From: Chamaecrista fasciculata
Lineage: Eukaryota; Streptophyta; Magnoliopsida; Fabales; Fabaceae
NCBI GenBank assembly: GCA_003254925.1
Contig: QANZ01014868.1
Coordinates: forward strand, 1 to 64,000
DNA length: 64,000 nt
Reading direction: 5' to 3'
In this document: one piece after another, positions 23,901 to 36,389 of the stretch
Layout: each line of letters opens with the position of its first letter
How positions within the stretch are numbered: position 1 is the first letter of the stretch
Position numbers and translations under genes: made by a program
Notes under the pieces: model-generated
What the model saw: the letters and a program-made list of their open reading frames with translations, nothing else
What the model was told of the DNA's origin: nothing
The model's database searches: none

Positions 23901-26900
23901 CGTAGAGTGCGTAATAGCACAGACCATACTACTCGCCCATCTCCAGTATGCAAGGCAAGAACTTTGCCTGCCCTGGTAAGAACTATAAGCAACTTACGGA
24001 AACCATTATGATCACGAGTCATTTTGCTCTTCTCAGAACTCCTCAACCTCATTGCTTGGATTGCAGCCACATCCTCAGGGCTAGCAATCATCAAAGTTCC
24101 TTTGAGCTTCAGCATGTGCCCCTTTAATCAATAAATGATAGCAGCAAAAACGCAATGTTAGAGAAGTAGTTAATGATATTCCAAATTTCCTAATCCCTAT
24201 TTAGAAGAAATAACAGACTTAAAATTGCATTGAAATTATAGAGAATTTTAAACATTATGCCTACACTGAAAATAACCAATGCATTTCTCCATCCATATGC
24301 TGTAGAAATATGTAGGTAGATGTCCTAGTTAAAGCATATAAATGACAGTTGTACCTTAAGCCATTCAAAGAGATTCTGTTCAACTTTTGCCACAGATACA
24401 CCTTCCTTTGCAACAGGAAGTTCTGAAGTTGTTACATCTACAACTGCAGCAAGACCATCCTCTCTACTCCAGACAATCTCTCCTTGTTGGACTAATAAAA
24501 GTGAATGATCCTCCATCACCATCAATGCTCTAAACCCATTAGATCTGTCTGTCCTGACATAATTGTTTATGAAAATCTTATCAATATTCCCTCTTTGATG
24601 ATCTATTACTATGCTTTCCTTAAGCAAGTCACTGCCCCAATCATTAACATTCTTTACATGAAGTTGAATGTTATTGTCTCCATGTTGAGAAAATGCAAAA
24701 GCATGTTGGCCCTCTGAAATTGAGAGAGCATCACTAACGGCTGCCACATTATTAATTTTGTCCACCACCACTAATTCACCCTCATTTGTCATTTTAAGTA
24801 GAATAATATGAGAATTGAGATTTAAAGCAAACATTCCAGGAAGCCTTGATGGTAAAATTACTGCTGGCCCAGATGAATCCTTGATAAGCTCTGAAATATG
24901 CTTCTGGTTGTAGCTAATCTCTCCATTCTTGAGGTTTATTGTTACAATCGTTGACCTTTTATCATCCAACACCACAAACATATCATTTGAGACTGATAAT
25001 AATTCCCCAAAAGTACCACATGGAAATGCCACATCATTATTCTTTAACAAGTCTCCGTTCTTTGCATTGAACTGATACACATAAAACTTTGAAGAACCAG
25101 ATAAACCAGCTACATAGATTACACCATCATGAGAAGACTGAATAACATGCTGAACGTCAGTGCTGCAAACATGATAAAGATGACAACATTAATGAGACTT
25201 GCATGCAATGAAAAAGAATAATTAGCTCAACAAACTCCAAGTCTGCCACACCTTTCGCCTGGGAGATCTTTACTCCAGAGAACCTCACCATCTATGCCGG
25301 AAACAGCATGAAGACCACCATTACCAAAAACAAGGATCAAATCATCCCTCTCTGCTTTCAAATTTTTCTGCAACAATAATAGTTGCAGTTAACTTCTTAT
25401 ATATATGTGGAAAATTTTGTGATCTATCAACTACAAGTTCTAAATTTTGACTAATAATGAAGGCTGAGGGCAGGTTCATGATTGACAGGGATAAGAACAC
25501 TAGTGAGAAATGAGCATAAGGCCAGTCAGGAACCTGCTGTAAATATGTGTTATCAAACAAAATAATATAGATATACATAACTCACGGGAACATATATTAT
25601 TGATTTTGATGCCTTTGAGCCTGGAAGGAAAGACTCCCAAACCATCTGTCCATCAGGAAGGTTCCATGCTCTTAATATACTTCCATTAGAGGAAAGAGTA
25701 ATAACATCTGAAACAATGACATTTACATTAACAAATTTGATCACCAATATAAGCCAGTCCCTTCATCAAATTTTCAAATGATGATGCCAAAAAATACACA
25801 TTTACTACGTAGAAAAAAAAATGATAAGCATAGTGTAACCAAAGTTTCAACCTCAACAATCACTGGTATCCCTCCAACTATCCAAAACAATATGATACCA
25901 ATAACATAGAACAAGAACAGTTGAGTATCCGAACGTTGGAGCTGCAGATGACTAAGTGTGAATTAGACTAGATGATGTAAGCTTGTATATTACTCATGAA
26001 AAACTTTTCTATATTTAGCAAATGTTGGTGGAGGAACACTAGCTTCCAATAGAAGCCCAGAGATAAAATAAAATTTTCAAAATTAACAGAAGTTTCAGAT
26101 AACTGCATGAAAAAAGACAAGCAAAGTGATGAATAGAATCCTGGACATCATCCTCATGAAGTTAAATTAGACAACTATTCTGTAACTTTTCTTTAGTAGC
26201 CCAACTACAATAGCTTTTAGATAGTATGATTTAACATTATATAAGTAGAAATAAAACAAAGATGAATTAATACATTTTCCCAGGGCAACGTCGAGTCCAT
26301 TGATTACATCGCTGGTCCCAAGAACATGCCTCCAAACTGCCAAAAAAAAAATAAAAATTTAACATAGTTCAGAATTTACTGACTTCAACTGGAGGAATTC
26401 ATAAATCAGAACAAATAGTTCAGTAAGTAATATGGATCACTGAAGAAGGTTTGTTTTGATTTGAATCTGGTTAAAGTTTATTAATTATTAAATTCAATGC
26501 TGGCCACATTCTTCTTGCATCTTCATTGGCACTACAACATGTTTAGAAACTAAATAACTGGAATCCTACTAAAACAGTTAAACAAATTAAACTTAGACTT
26601 ACAAATCTCTCCATGACGAAGGTCAAGAGAAGCAACAACATTCTCTTCAGTGGACACTAAGACACGCTTTCGTCCAGTCTTTTGAGTGTGAAATACTGCA
26701 TGTTTTACTTTCCCAATGTACTGTTGGTGCCTGCAATTTATAGTCACACATATTAAAACGAATAAAAAGTAAAAGCATTATATATATACGATTGTCCACT
26801 GAGATCATAAACTGATCAACATTATCGGCAAATCAATCGCATGATATTCTCTGGCTCTGGAGGAATATTAGATATAAACAAAACTACTGCTACGGAAATT

Positions 26901-27350
26901 CGAAAAGAGTAAGCGCCAAGTATCTCGAATCATATAATAAGTTCAAATTACAAGTTCAATCACTTCGAAGGTCCATTAAACACAACAGAGTATGAAGTCG
27001 CTTATGTTTCCTAGCTATTCTTATGAGTCTGAATGAAACCCGCAGCTGAAATCAATCTTGATTGCTACAAGGCTCCGGATATATTAAGCGATCAAAAAAT
27101 CAAGGATACATGAATTGATGAAAATCCAGAACCGTTTGAATCGAGAAAAAATAAATAAATAAATAAATAAATAAATAAATCGAAGCATCGCATCAAGGGC
27201 GAACTAAAAGCATCCAGCAACGAACCAAAGAAGCAAACAGTGAACTCACCAATCCATAAGGCCAACTTGATCTTGATAAAGTGAAGAGATAAACTGGCTG
27301 GATGAGAGAAATAAGAGAAGAGCGAGAAAAACCTTAATCGCCATGGCCAT
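20994..27350 (-). CDS. EMC1: ER membrane protein complex subunit 1 (EMC1)
   Basis: EMC1 is the large lumenal subunit of the ER membrane complex, which inserts and stabilises multipass and tail-anchored membrane proteins. Exons on the minus strand: 27350-27250, 26730-26603, 26336-26274, 25707-25586, 25367-25273, 25162-24355, 24121-23390, 23001-22780, 22706-22611, 22518-22324, 22139-22026, 21254-20994. All joins keep frame and give 978 residues, about the Arabidopsis length. Residues 1-22 are a signal peptide. The first beta-propeller starts at LYQDQVGLMDWHQQYIGKVK and includes SLDLRHGEIFWRHVLG and LSSNGSILRAWNLPDGQ. GHMLKLKGTL opens the exon at 24121. One transmembrane segment (about 948-967) precedes a short cytosolic tail ending KELQDKWR. 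Two in-frame ATGs (27350, 27344) are possible starts; I took the first. Confidence 0.95.
27146..27180. repeat. (AAAT)n microsatellite in EMC1 intron 1
   Basis: About eight AAAT units near the 5' end of the gene, inside intron 1 of EMC1. It is a simple-sequence repeat with no sign of function. Confidence 0.9.
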
Positions 27351-28209
27351 GGCGATTGAGCCAGAATCTACTATCCGATTAAAAGGGAGACGGATCTGGG
27401 ATGAGCCAGTGCGTCGAAGAGATTGGAGAGTAGTGAGACGAGTCCAGGGACTTTTGTGTGTCTACTATACACAAAATCACAAAAGCCGGCTTCTTCCAAA
27501 ACGCAGCGTTTACAGTTTAATCTTTTTGTTTTGAAAAAGTTTACAGTTTGATCTTACCCGTGTTGGAACGTAACAATTTTTTTTTTCATTTTTAAATTTT
27601 ATTATTTTATTATTTTTAAAATTTGGCATTTTTATATTTTAGTGAATTTTATTCTTTACACTTACATAAATTTAATGTGCCTTTATAATAACATGTAATG
27701 TAAGATTACTAAAAAAAATTAACTTAGATTGAAAGTTATATAAAATTTATTATTAATCATTTGATGAAGTTAAACAAATAATAAAATTAAATAAAATATG
27801 AAATTTTATAGATAAAATTAAAGATAAATCTAAAATTTAAAGGAAAAATACAGAATTTAGGAACTTCTGTGAAGCAAAATTGTAATATACTAATTTAACT
27901 AATACACTATTAGGCAAAAATATCCTATTCATATTCTATTAAATTATAAAATTACTTAATGAGATAAATGGAAGTAGTAAATGCTATATGCCATTATCTT
28001 TTGTTTTAGAAAGTAATCGGAGCAAAAAGACGTTTTTTTAATTAACTTTGTTCTAGTTTTTAATTGATAAATCTCATTATAATTTATTCAAATTGTCATA
28101 TCATCAGTTTATTTATGAAATAAATATTAACATTAATGTTCTATTGAACAAATATTAAAAATAAATAATTAAATTCATATTCTTTAATTTATTTTGTTTT
28201 TATTGCTTG
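27351..28209. other. EMC1 upstream region and AT-rich spacer
   Basis: The first 200 bases upstream of EMC1 are relatively GC-rich and should hold its promoter. The rest (from about 27560) is very AT-rich, with fragments that resemble the AAATTGAC/GTCAATTT-type MITEs seen elsewhere but without clear ends. Confidence 0.4.
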
Positions 28210-28490
28210 GATCTCGATCCAATGTCAATTAAAATTTTGCCAACCTCAATTGCCACACCACCTGCGTTATGAAATCATGTGTCCTATGTGTGGCAATTTG
28301 GATGACTCAAATTCTCATACCTTCCTTTTCTGTAGCTTTGTTAGGGTTGTCTGGTTTGGGCTGCCAATTATTTATAGGTATCACCTCAGGAACTGCACTT
28401 TCCGCACTTGATTGACGAGCTGGATCATCCGTTGGAAGCGCAACAAGGACCGGTACTCGAAAGCTTCGCTCACCATTCTAGTGGTATGAC
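28210..28490 (+). pseudogene. LINE-type zf-RVT relic
   Basis: A short frame reads YEIMCPMCGNLDDSNSHTFL, then FCSFVRVVW and FGLPIIYRY. This is the C-P-x-C-G ... H-x-F-x-x-C pattern of the zf-RVT zinc-binding domain found after reverse transcriptase in plant non-LTR elements. A preceding KILPTSIAT-like stretch is out of frame with it, and a stop follows in ACTTGA. The reverse transcriptase itself is absent, so this is a small fossil. Confidence 0.65.
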
Positions 28491-28992
28491 AATTTATTTC
28501 AATCGAATCCAGTTGCAGTTTATCAAGACCATCTAGTCTTTTGTCTTCTACTTCTTTTGTTTCTGATAATAAAGCGTTTGAGTTTTTAACGTCCTCAAGT
28601 CATGACACTAGGGACCGCGAGGCCCAGAATGCTAACCCGAATCTCACCTAGGATCATGACTCCTGGATGTTCGTCGTTTGTGTACTCCCTCACCGTTTTT
28701 ATTATATAAAAAAAGAATTGTGGCCCATTAAAAATCCCCAGGCACTCTAAGTTGAGCCCAATAACAGAAGACAATTGTGTTTGTGCTGTTTCTATGGAAG
28801 TTGATTTATTCATGGAGGAGTTATCAAGTAATACATGCTTCTTTCGACAATAATAATAATATATGCTTCTTTGTATTGACCCAAAAGAATAAATAAATAA
28901 ATGCTTTTTTCAGTTTTTGTTTAAATTAGTATACTGCAGATCCTATAAAATTAAGTTAAACAGAAAAAGATTGACTCATTAAATCCAGCATC

Positions 28993-29074
28993 GTCGATAT
29001 GTCCGAGTGGTTAAGGAGACAGACTCGAAATCTGTTGGGCTCTGCCTGCGCAGGTTCGAATCCTGCTGTCGACG
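28993..29074 (+). tRNA. tRNA-Ser(CGA)
   Basis: An 82-base type II tRNA. The acceptor arm GTCGATA pairs with TGTCGAC (one G-T pair). The D arm is followed by the anticodon stem ACAGA/TCTGT around loop CTCGAAA with anticodon CGA at 29026-29028, which reads UCG serine codons. It has a long variable arm, the T loop GGTTCGAATCC, and G as discriminator. The 3' CCA is not encoded, as in plant nuclear tRNAs. A TTTT tract four bases downstream (29077-29080) can end Pol III transcription. It has no intron. Confidence 0.97.
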
Positions 29075-29554
29075 ATATTTTGAACTGTTCACTTTTTGCC
29101 AAACAAGAACTTAATAATAGAAGAGGAAAGTGAATGCATAGAAGATGAGATTAATGAAGGAAATTATATCAAATCCAGTAGAGAATCAGGAACTACATAT
29201 ACGATAAGCTCATGCCATGTGAGTGCTTCCCATCCCCATTGTCTTCCTCTTGTCTTCCACGTGTTAGACTCAGCGACTTCTTGCATTGATATTTTCTTAC
29301 TGCTTTTAGATCTTTTCGTATCAAAATTATTCAGTATAGGAGGGTTCAACCAAATTTCCATAATGTCATTGAGCATCTTGATGATCTTTTGATTTTGAAC
29401 AGAGTAGTTCTTCATCAGTCATAACGGATCACTTCAAATATCAAGCCTCGAGCTACAAAGGAGTAAGCTTTATCAGATACTTCTGATTTGTGTTATCTAG
29501 TTTCCGTGGAGCACTTGCAACTCACACATTTTAATTTCGTGTTTGTTATAGGAA

Positions 29555-31480
29555 ATGGCCGGTACTAGAATTTCGTGTTTGTTTCTTTTGGCATTCATGT
29601 GGATCAATATTGCACAACATTCAAGTGGGGCTTTGACATCAGAGTTGCAGAAAAAAATTGATAACGCCAATCAAGATGGACCTTATCTAGGTTTGGTGAT
29701 ACCTAATACGTTTGAAATGGATCCACTGCTTCAGTCTCCTAGTTTCATTTCTAGCAATAACACCATAGAGTTCGCTGGTAAGTGGAAATCATTAGTTATT
29801 AACTATATAATTAAAGAAACCATAATTTGTTTCCACAATTTTACTTGGGAATTATGAATAATATACAGAAGTTTCTTCTTTATACTAGCTATTTCTCTTT
29901 TTCTTCTTCTTTGTATTCTTTTTCATATCATGCGTATGATGAAGGGAAGAGATTTCGTTTTGGGGTTATTTGTCACCAGCCTGTCATACTGGTCATGACT
30001 GGATTAAGCATGGTATGTTTTGTCTCTTAATGAATCCTCTTTTCACTTTTTACTTGTTTTTGGGAAATAGTAATAGCAACTGCTCTTGTAAATTGTAAAT
30101 GAACACTGCAATTGTGCAGATAAACGCAGCTGTAACAACTCAGCTTCTGTTGAGCTTGTTTAAAGTGGAAGGAGTGGTGCATTATGGAACTGCTGGGAAT
30201 GTAAATCCATCCCTAAATGTTGGAGATGTACTCATTCCTCAATATTGGGCACATTTAGCTCTTTGGAATTGGCAGGTACATTATGCATAAAAACAACAAA
30301 TACAAGAATAATTATTCTTTACAACGAGTGGGGAGGAGGGATGCAATATAACCCTTTTCATCTTAGAGGCTTTTTTCAAGCACTCTATTCAACATTTGCA
30401 ACCGAAATACTTTACTATCAAAATTTAAGGATAGATCCTTTCTATAATTGATAGATTTTAGGATTTTTTTTTTTGCACCACCAATATCCGAACCTAATTA
30501 CCAAAGATAATATAATGATTCAGAATTTAGTCATAATTACAACACCCCATCCCTCCTTACAGATATATTGTGTAGGGATCAAACTGAATATACCCTTAAG
30601 TATTATAAATTTATAGGGTACGGTTCAGTTTCAATAATGGGGCAGTGTTTGTAAATGACTCAGTTGCATTTTTCCAAATTAGCATTTCGCACTCATGATC
30701 TTCCTCCAAGTTTTTAGTGTCAAAAGCTCTACCAAATGTGTCTTTGAATGGTCTCATGCAGAAGTATGGGCGGGGGGTCCAAAGGATGAGTTACCCCTAG
30801 AAGCCAATGGAGATTACACTAGGAAAATAGGGTACTTAAAATTTGCAGATTATACTACAAACATCAGTGGTGGAGTCTCATATTACAATCTGCTCAACAA
30901 CATCTGGTACCAACCAGAGGAAATTTTTCCTATTGATGGCACTCCTGAACAAAGGCAACACGCCTTTTGGATACCAGTTGATTCCCAGTACTATCAACTA
31001 TCCCAAAAGCTTGAGGTAAGTGAGTAAAAACACTTCAATGGCAGCTTCTATCATCTTTCCCAAGTTTATATGTTAATATAATAATATACACTTCATTGAT
31101 CCACATGCATGTTGATTAATCAGGAGATAAAACTTGAGAAGTGCTTTAACTCAACGTGCTTGTTGAGAAGGCCAAAGGTGGTGGGAGTCCAAAGAGGAGG
31201 AAGCGCAAGTATATTCCTGTCTAATGCAGCTTACAGGAGCTTCATATATAACAAGTTCAAGGTAAGCCCTATAGACATGGAAAGTGCATCTGTGGCACTA
31301 ATATGCCTTCAACAGAGGGTGCCTTTCATTGCTTTTAGGGCTATCTCCGGCGGCCCCTCTGTTCAGCCAAGTGATGCGGCTAAGTTCTTGTCTCTTGCCT
31401 CAGTCAATTCAGTAACAGTGGTTGTTGAATTTATGAAGCAATGGTCAGGCCACAGTAGATGCGGTCCCTCTAATGTATAA
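29555..31480 (+). CDS. Bark storage protein/nucleosidase-like protein with a -1 frameshift
   Basis: Member of the plant bark-storage-protein and MTA/SAH-nucleosidase-like family (PNP_UDP_1 fold). Exons are 29555-29777, 29945-30012, 30120-30275, 30762-31015 and 31124-31480. A signal peptide fills about the first 26 residues. Family blocks are VIVMTGLSM-like VILVMTGLSM, VEGVVHYGTAGNVNP, VGDVLIPQYWAHLALWNWQ, EANGDYTRKIGYL and PIDMESASVALI. Joining exons 3 and 4 at the only sensible sites gives WQKYGRG and then a stop at the TAG about 12 codons into exon 4. The conserved PKDELPLEANGDY frame is restored only if the six-G run at 30772-30777 had one more base. With that base the protein would be 352 residues. 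Either a sequencing error in a homopolymer or a young pseudogene explains this. The catalytic Asp of true nucleosidases (RAISD) is Gly here (RAISGG), so a storage or non-catalytic role is likely. Confidence 0.8.
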
Positions 31481-31926
31481 ATTTCTTTAGTCCCTTTGTT
31501 CTTCATTGTTTTGTCCATGGTCTGGTTTCACTCGAGAATGAGAACCAAAAACCTGTAGTTATGAACTTAGTTATCTGCAACTGCTTAGATAATAACTTGG
31601 TTCTTGTATGGATAAGTACAGTCAAATGATAATCTGGATCATAGTTGTGAGTTTTATGAGATGAAACCTCTACTGTGATTATGGTTTTGTACCTCTCACA
31701 ATGACTCCTTAATGTCTTCATCATCTTGTGTAATATATAGGAATGCAAGATCAAACTTGTTATCACTGCTACAACAATATACAGAGGGAACCATCAGCAT
31801 ACAAGTAATTTACATTCTAATTGATATGGGGTAGCATTTAAAGATGAAAAATTGTAACTAAGTTATGATTTCAAGGAAAAATGTTGAGTCCCATTTGAAG
31901 AGGTGTAGCATCTAAGATCACAATTG
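31481..31926. other. Convergent 3' flanks of the bark-storage-protein-like gene and GLX1
   Basis: The 446 bases between two convergent stop codons must hold both 3' UTRs and polyadenylation signals. I see nothing else in it. Confidence 0.5.
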
Positions 31927-34900
31927 TCACTCTAGTTCCTTCAAAAAATCAACATTATCAACAAAGACCTGCATGAAATGAGAGACCAGTCAAATCATAA
32001 ATTAAACAGCGGTAGTGAGGGAATGCAAAATTAAAACGCTAGTATATTGTCTGCTATTAGTAAATCAGTACATTATAATATCAGAAAAAACTGCTAAAAA
32101 AATCAAAGCACAGATCAAATTCTTGAAATTTCAATATTCTGTTTGGTGCTTAAGATAAATCGATAATTCCTCAGCATGTCAATCATGAAATAATTGACAA
32201 AACCGTGCATGTTTTTGTCCTCTCAGTCTCAGATTACACGTCGCAAACACCACCAAATAATTCATCAACCAAAAAATTATGGCATCATCAATCCACACAA
32301 ACCAAGTTTTGATAGTGGCAAGGTTAAGGCTCCAAAGCACATGATAATTCACATTCAAGCAAATAGAAATAGCCATACCCATTTCCAACCATCTGGGTCC
32401 AAGCAAGCCAATATCTTGGTGTTGATACCAGGCAAGGGCCCAGGCTCAAGAATAATCTTCCCTCCAGACAGTTTAATAGCTTCTGCTGACTTATAGACAT
32501 CATTTGTGCCTACGGCAATCTGTTCAAACACAATGATTTACATTCTTAAAATGGCATATAGTAATCAGTTTAAAAGATACAAAAAAAATAATCAGTGCCC
32601 TCTTTTGAGAATAGAAGCAAACAGAACCTACCTGTGCATAACCATTTCCTTTGTCGTAATTGGTGACCCCATAGTTATATGTCAGTTCTAACACAGCATT
32701 CTCATCTTCAGGACCATAGCCCATGAAGGCTACTGTATACTGAACACCAACAAACTCAGTTAGGTAAACAGCTTTCAAGTGACATAAAACTACGGTAGAG
32801 AGCTTTCACAAATATATATTTTAACAAGCAAAGGCAGTCCAAACAGAAGACTAGCATAGATTTCTTAAAGCAGGTGGGAATTTGCAGAAATGAGGCGTAC
32901 TAGACTTCCAATACAACTAGTCTTTAAATAAAAAAAAACGCAGATAGCTTTCCATGCCCCAAACCCAGGCAAAATGGAACTCATGCTCTTGGATTAACAT
33001 CTTCTGATTGGAATTACTAATCCATCCACACCCTGGGGATGAATTTACCAGGACATAAGAGAAATCATTGGATAATCATTCATGACAGGGAATTAAAAGT
33101 TTCCTCATCTTACACATAGTAAGCCCTCGTATCGGTCACATAAAATTTTATTGACAAGTATAAGAAACCTAATTCTACCTTAATCATCTTAAATCTTCCA
33201 AAAATAACCAAATAGAATTTTAAAAGAGTAATCAGAAGGTCATGGATCTTATTATTAGTTAGAAAGGGTATTTACCTTGGACTCAGGATTGTCCCTTTTG
33301 CGGAGAAGTTGCATGCCAAAAGCCTTTGAAATCAATAAAGAGACAAGTAAACTTTGGATTTTTGTGAGCTTAAATCTTTGCAAGCTGAAATCCTTTTTTT
33401 GAAGGAAACTTCTAAACTAGAGCAATAAGCAGCACTCACTTTTTGATAGAAGGCTATGGCACGATCAAGATCACCTACTCGAAGCATTACTTGACATAGG
33501 GGTTCAGGACTAGGTCTTCTTTCAAGAAGCTCAAACGTATAGCCATCAGGATCTTCAATGAAGGCAATAACTGTATTGCCACCTTTGACAGGCCCTGGTT
33601 CCCTAGTAACCTTCCCTCCCTTTGCCTTTATAAGATCCACAGATTTTGCAACCTAGACAATTACAGCAGAAAACCACAATTATCTCAGAACTCTAAACCA
33701 AAAATGATTTTTCTTTTTTAACCCAAAAAGATGATTCTTAGCAGCCAATTAGTTTCTGAAGTTCAAACCAATTAAATGGACGTCATTTTTCAAAGGAATG
33801 CTAACATCTTTTCAGCTGAACTGAATTTACTGATAACTGTCTACGGATCATGTTATAAGACTTGTGTTTGACACTCATCAAATGCCAGCTAGCAGTTCAG
33901 GATATGCTTAGTTCAACGGTACTCCAATTCAGTGTCAGATCGACAGAAAAAATAAACAAGGTCATCTTCCAAAACAAAATGTCCAAAATAGTATTTTTCC
34001 AATATAAGTAGTTCTCATGTAGTCACTGAAAACTAAAGCCACAAAAAAAAGTCTAACAGCTTTTATGCTATGGATTGAAATCTAGAAGTTGTAATAAACA
34101 TAACAACCCTTTGTTTTTGCAAGCAAGGAAAATATCCTAACTGGAAAACAAAAGTGCATTTATGCTATGGATCAAGGATGAGATGGTTATGAACAACAAT
34201 GCTCTCTTACTTGAAGAGATATGAGCTTACATCTTCAACTGCGATACCAAAATGACCAAAACCAGTTCCAATGTCATACTTATCCACGCCATAATCTGCA
34301 ATCAATAGCAATATGGATAGATGAAGAGCCATTGTGCGGTGAGGAGACATATAAGTTTTAACATAGAAATATATTTGTAACAATCATATCTCAACATACT
34401 GTATGTAAGTTCAACAGTAAAATGTGAATCTTCAGATCCATATCCAAGAAAAGCATTTCTATATCTCTCTTCTGGTATATCACGTTTTCTCAATAGCTTC
34501 ATACCAAGGCATTCAGTATAGAACCTGCATTGCAACAATATAATCAGATTTTTAAGGTTGGTCAAGCATTAATATATCTTTCAATCTCAAATATTTTTCA
34601 TTAAGTATCAAGGAATTATTATCGAAATTGAATAGCATACTTTATAGTCTTGTCCAAGTCCCCTACACGGTAAACAACATGGAGAAATCTTCTCTTGTCA
34701 TTTCTTATCCAATCCGTTAAATTTTGTTCAGTGAAAGCAATGTTTGGTTGGGCTTGTTTTCCTGCAGCAGTAGCCTCTATTACTTGTGCCTCTGCTTTAA
34801 GAACCTCGGATCCTTTTGCACCAAATAACTGTGCTTGTGGAAGAGCTAGGTAAGAACAAATAATCAAGTTCTGTTAGTGAATGAACCCAGTATATACTGT

Positions 34901-35919
34901 CATCTAATATTAATGATAGTAAGACTAATAATAGAAAGAAAATGCCACGATTTTTATTTTTGTCCAACTTATATCATATATAGTCAGATACAAACTATTA
35001 TCAGGCATCAACATTGCAATAAAGATAAATGTCAAAACTCAAAATTCAAAAGTACTAAGAAAGTTAGATTCCTTTGGGCAGGGTGGGCAGGGCGAATATC
35101 ACCATAAGACTCAACCCTTTCTTCTGACTTCAAATGTGTAGCACATAGCATATATGTGTAAAATTTTAAACAATGATAATCTTACGGCATCAGTTTCCTG
35201 TCTCCCATGTCGATCCAACTACTTAGCATACCACCAGTAAAGTTTAGCAATTGCTGAATTGAAGCCAATTACCCATGGCATGTTGTTGCTTATACTATAC
35301 AATATGATAATAAACCGTTATTTTATTTCACATTTTCCCATACATCACTCGAATCAATAAAAAAAAAAACTACTTTATTCAAAAACAATCTGCCAATCAA
35401 TCTGTAAATGCCCCTTCTATCTTATAGTTCGTATGCATTCCAATTTCCAAAAAATAACAACATCACAGGAAACTGAGTTACCTTCTTTAGGAGAACCAAA
35501 TAAAAGAAAAAACTCTTCCTTAAGAAAAGTCCGATATAAACTTCAAGCCTAACATAAAAATACATACATTGCCATGACGCAGAAGCCAAACTTGGCTCTC
35601 TCCCTCTCTGTTATGTTGTCAAACGACAAAACCAACATCCACTCAAAGGTGGAAAAATACTACAAAAAATGACAAAATTTCGAGAAACGAGTGGGTATAG
35701 TTTAGGGCAGCTAGTCTGCGACAATAAAACAAAGAAAGCTTTGAAAATTGAGAAAGGCGGAGAAGGAAGCTCACCGGTTCCGAGGTGAATGAGAGTGAGC
35801 CTTCTAGAAGGATTGTAAGATGAATTCCGTATGGAGGAGAGACTGCAGGATCGTGGTGATGGCAGATTGCGAGGTCTCATAGCAGAGAGATTCATCGATG
35901 AAGATAACGATGATGCCAT
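31927..35919 (-). CDS. GLX1: Chloroplast-type glyoxalase I (lactoylglutathione lyase)
   Basis: Glyoxalase I converts the hemithioacetal of methylglyoxal and glutathione to S-lactoylglutathione, the first step of methylglyoxal detoxification. Minus-strand exons: 35919-35775, 34845-34641, 34524-34400, 34295-34231, 33652-33440, 33323-33276, 32739-32632, 32519-32379, 31968-31927. All are frame-consistent, giving 363 residues. The first roughly 55 residues are rich in Ser/Arg with few acids, like a chloroplast transit peptide. Domain 1 (about 88-215) has the ligand motifs [31 protein letters not shown] and YTFELLERR. Domain 2 (about 223-345) keeps the fold ([34 protein letters not shown]) with Gln replacing the metal His positions, as usual in this family. 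The C-terminus [13 protein letters not shown] is highly conserved. Subcellular location is predicted only. Confidence 0.95.
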
Positions 35920-35998
35920 TGCAACGCACTCTCTTCCTCTTGCTCAGACTCTCAGCCTCTCACTCTGCTTTGCTTCCTCTCTTCTTCTTTTTTTCTTT

Positions 35999-36389
35999 GG
36001 TCAAAGTGTAAATTTGGTCCCATATCTTTTTCTGAGTTTCCAATTTGGTCCTGTATTTTTTTTGGTGCACTTTTAGTTCTATATCTTTACAAAAAGGTCC
36101 CAATTTGGTCTTATATCTTTTGGTCAAGTTGCAGAATTTGTCTCATGTCTTTGCAAAAGAATAAACCATTAGTTGATCTTTTTTTGTAAAGATATAGAAT
36201 TACTTCTGCACTTGACCCAAGAATATATGATCAATTCTGCAATTGACCCAAAGATATGAGACTAAAATAATATATGGGACTAAATTGGGAACTGACCGAA
36301 AGATATGGGACCAAAAGTGCAATAAAAAAAGATATAGGACCAAATTGATAATTGAGAAAAATATATGGGACCAAATTTACACTTTGACC
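35999..36389. mobile_element. MULE-like MITE upstream of glyoxalase I
   Basis: The left end GGTCAAAGTGTAAATTTGGT is mirrored by ACCAAATTTACACTTTGACC at the right, a perfect 20-base inverted repeat. Inner GGTCCCATAT / ATATGGGACC and TTTGGTC blocks are mirrored too. T-rich flanks hide any 9-base duplication. It starts about 80 bases upstream of the glyoxalase I start codon, so it sits within or beside that promoter or leader. Confidence 0.75.

Noticed and set aside
35611-35774. Extension of glyoxalase I exon 1 past 35775
   Set aside because: The frame stays open, but GT at 35774-35773 joins correctly to the conserved ALPQAQLFG exon; the extra residues have no family match.
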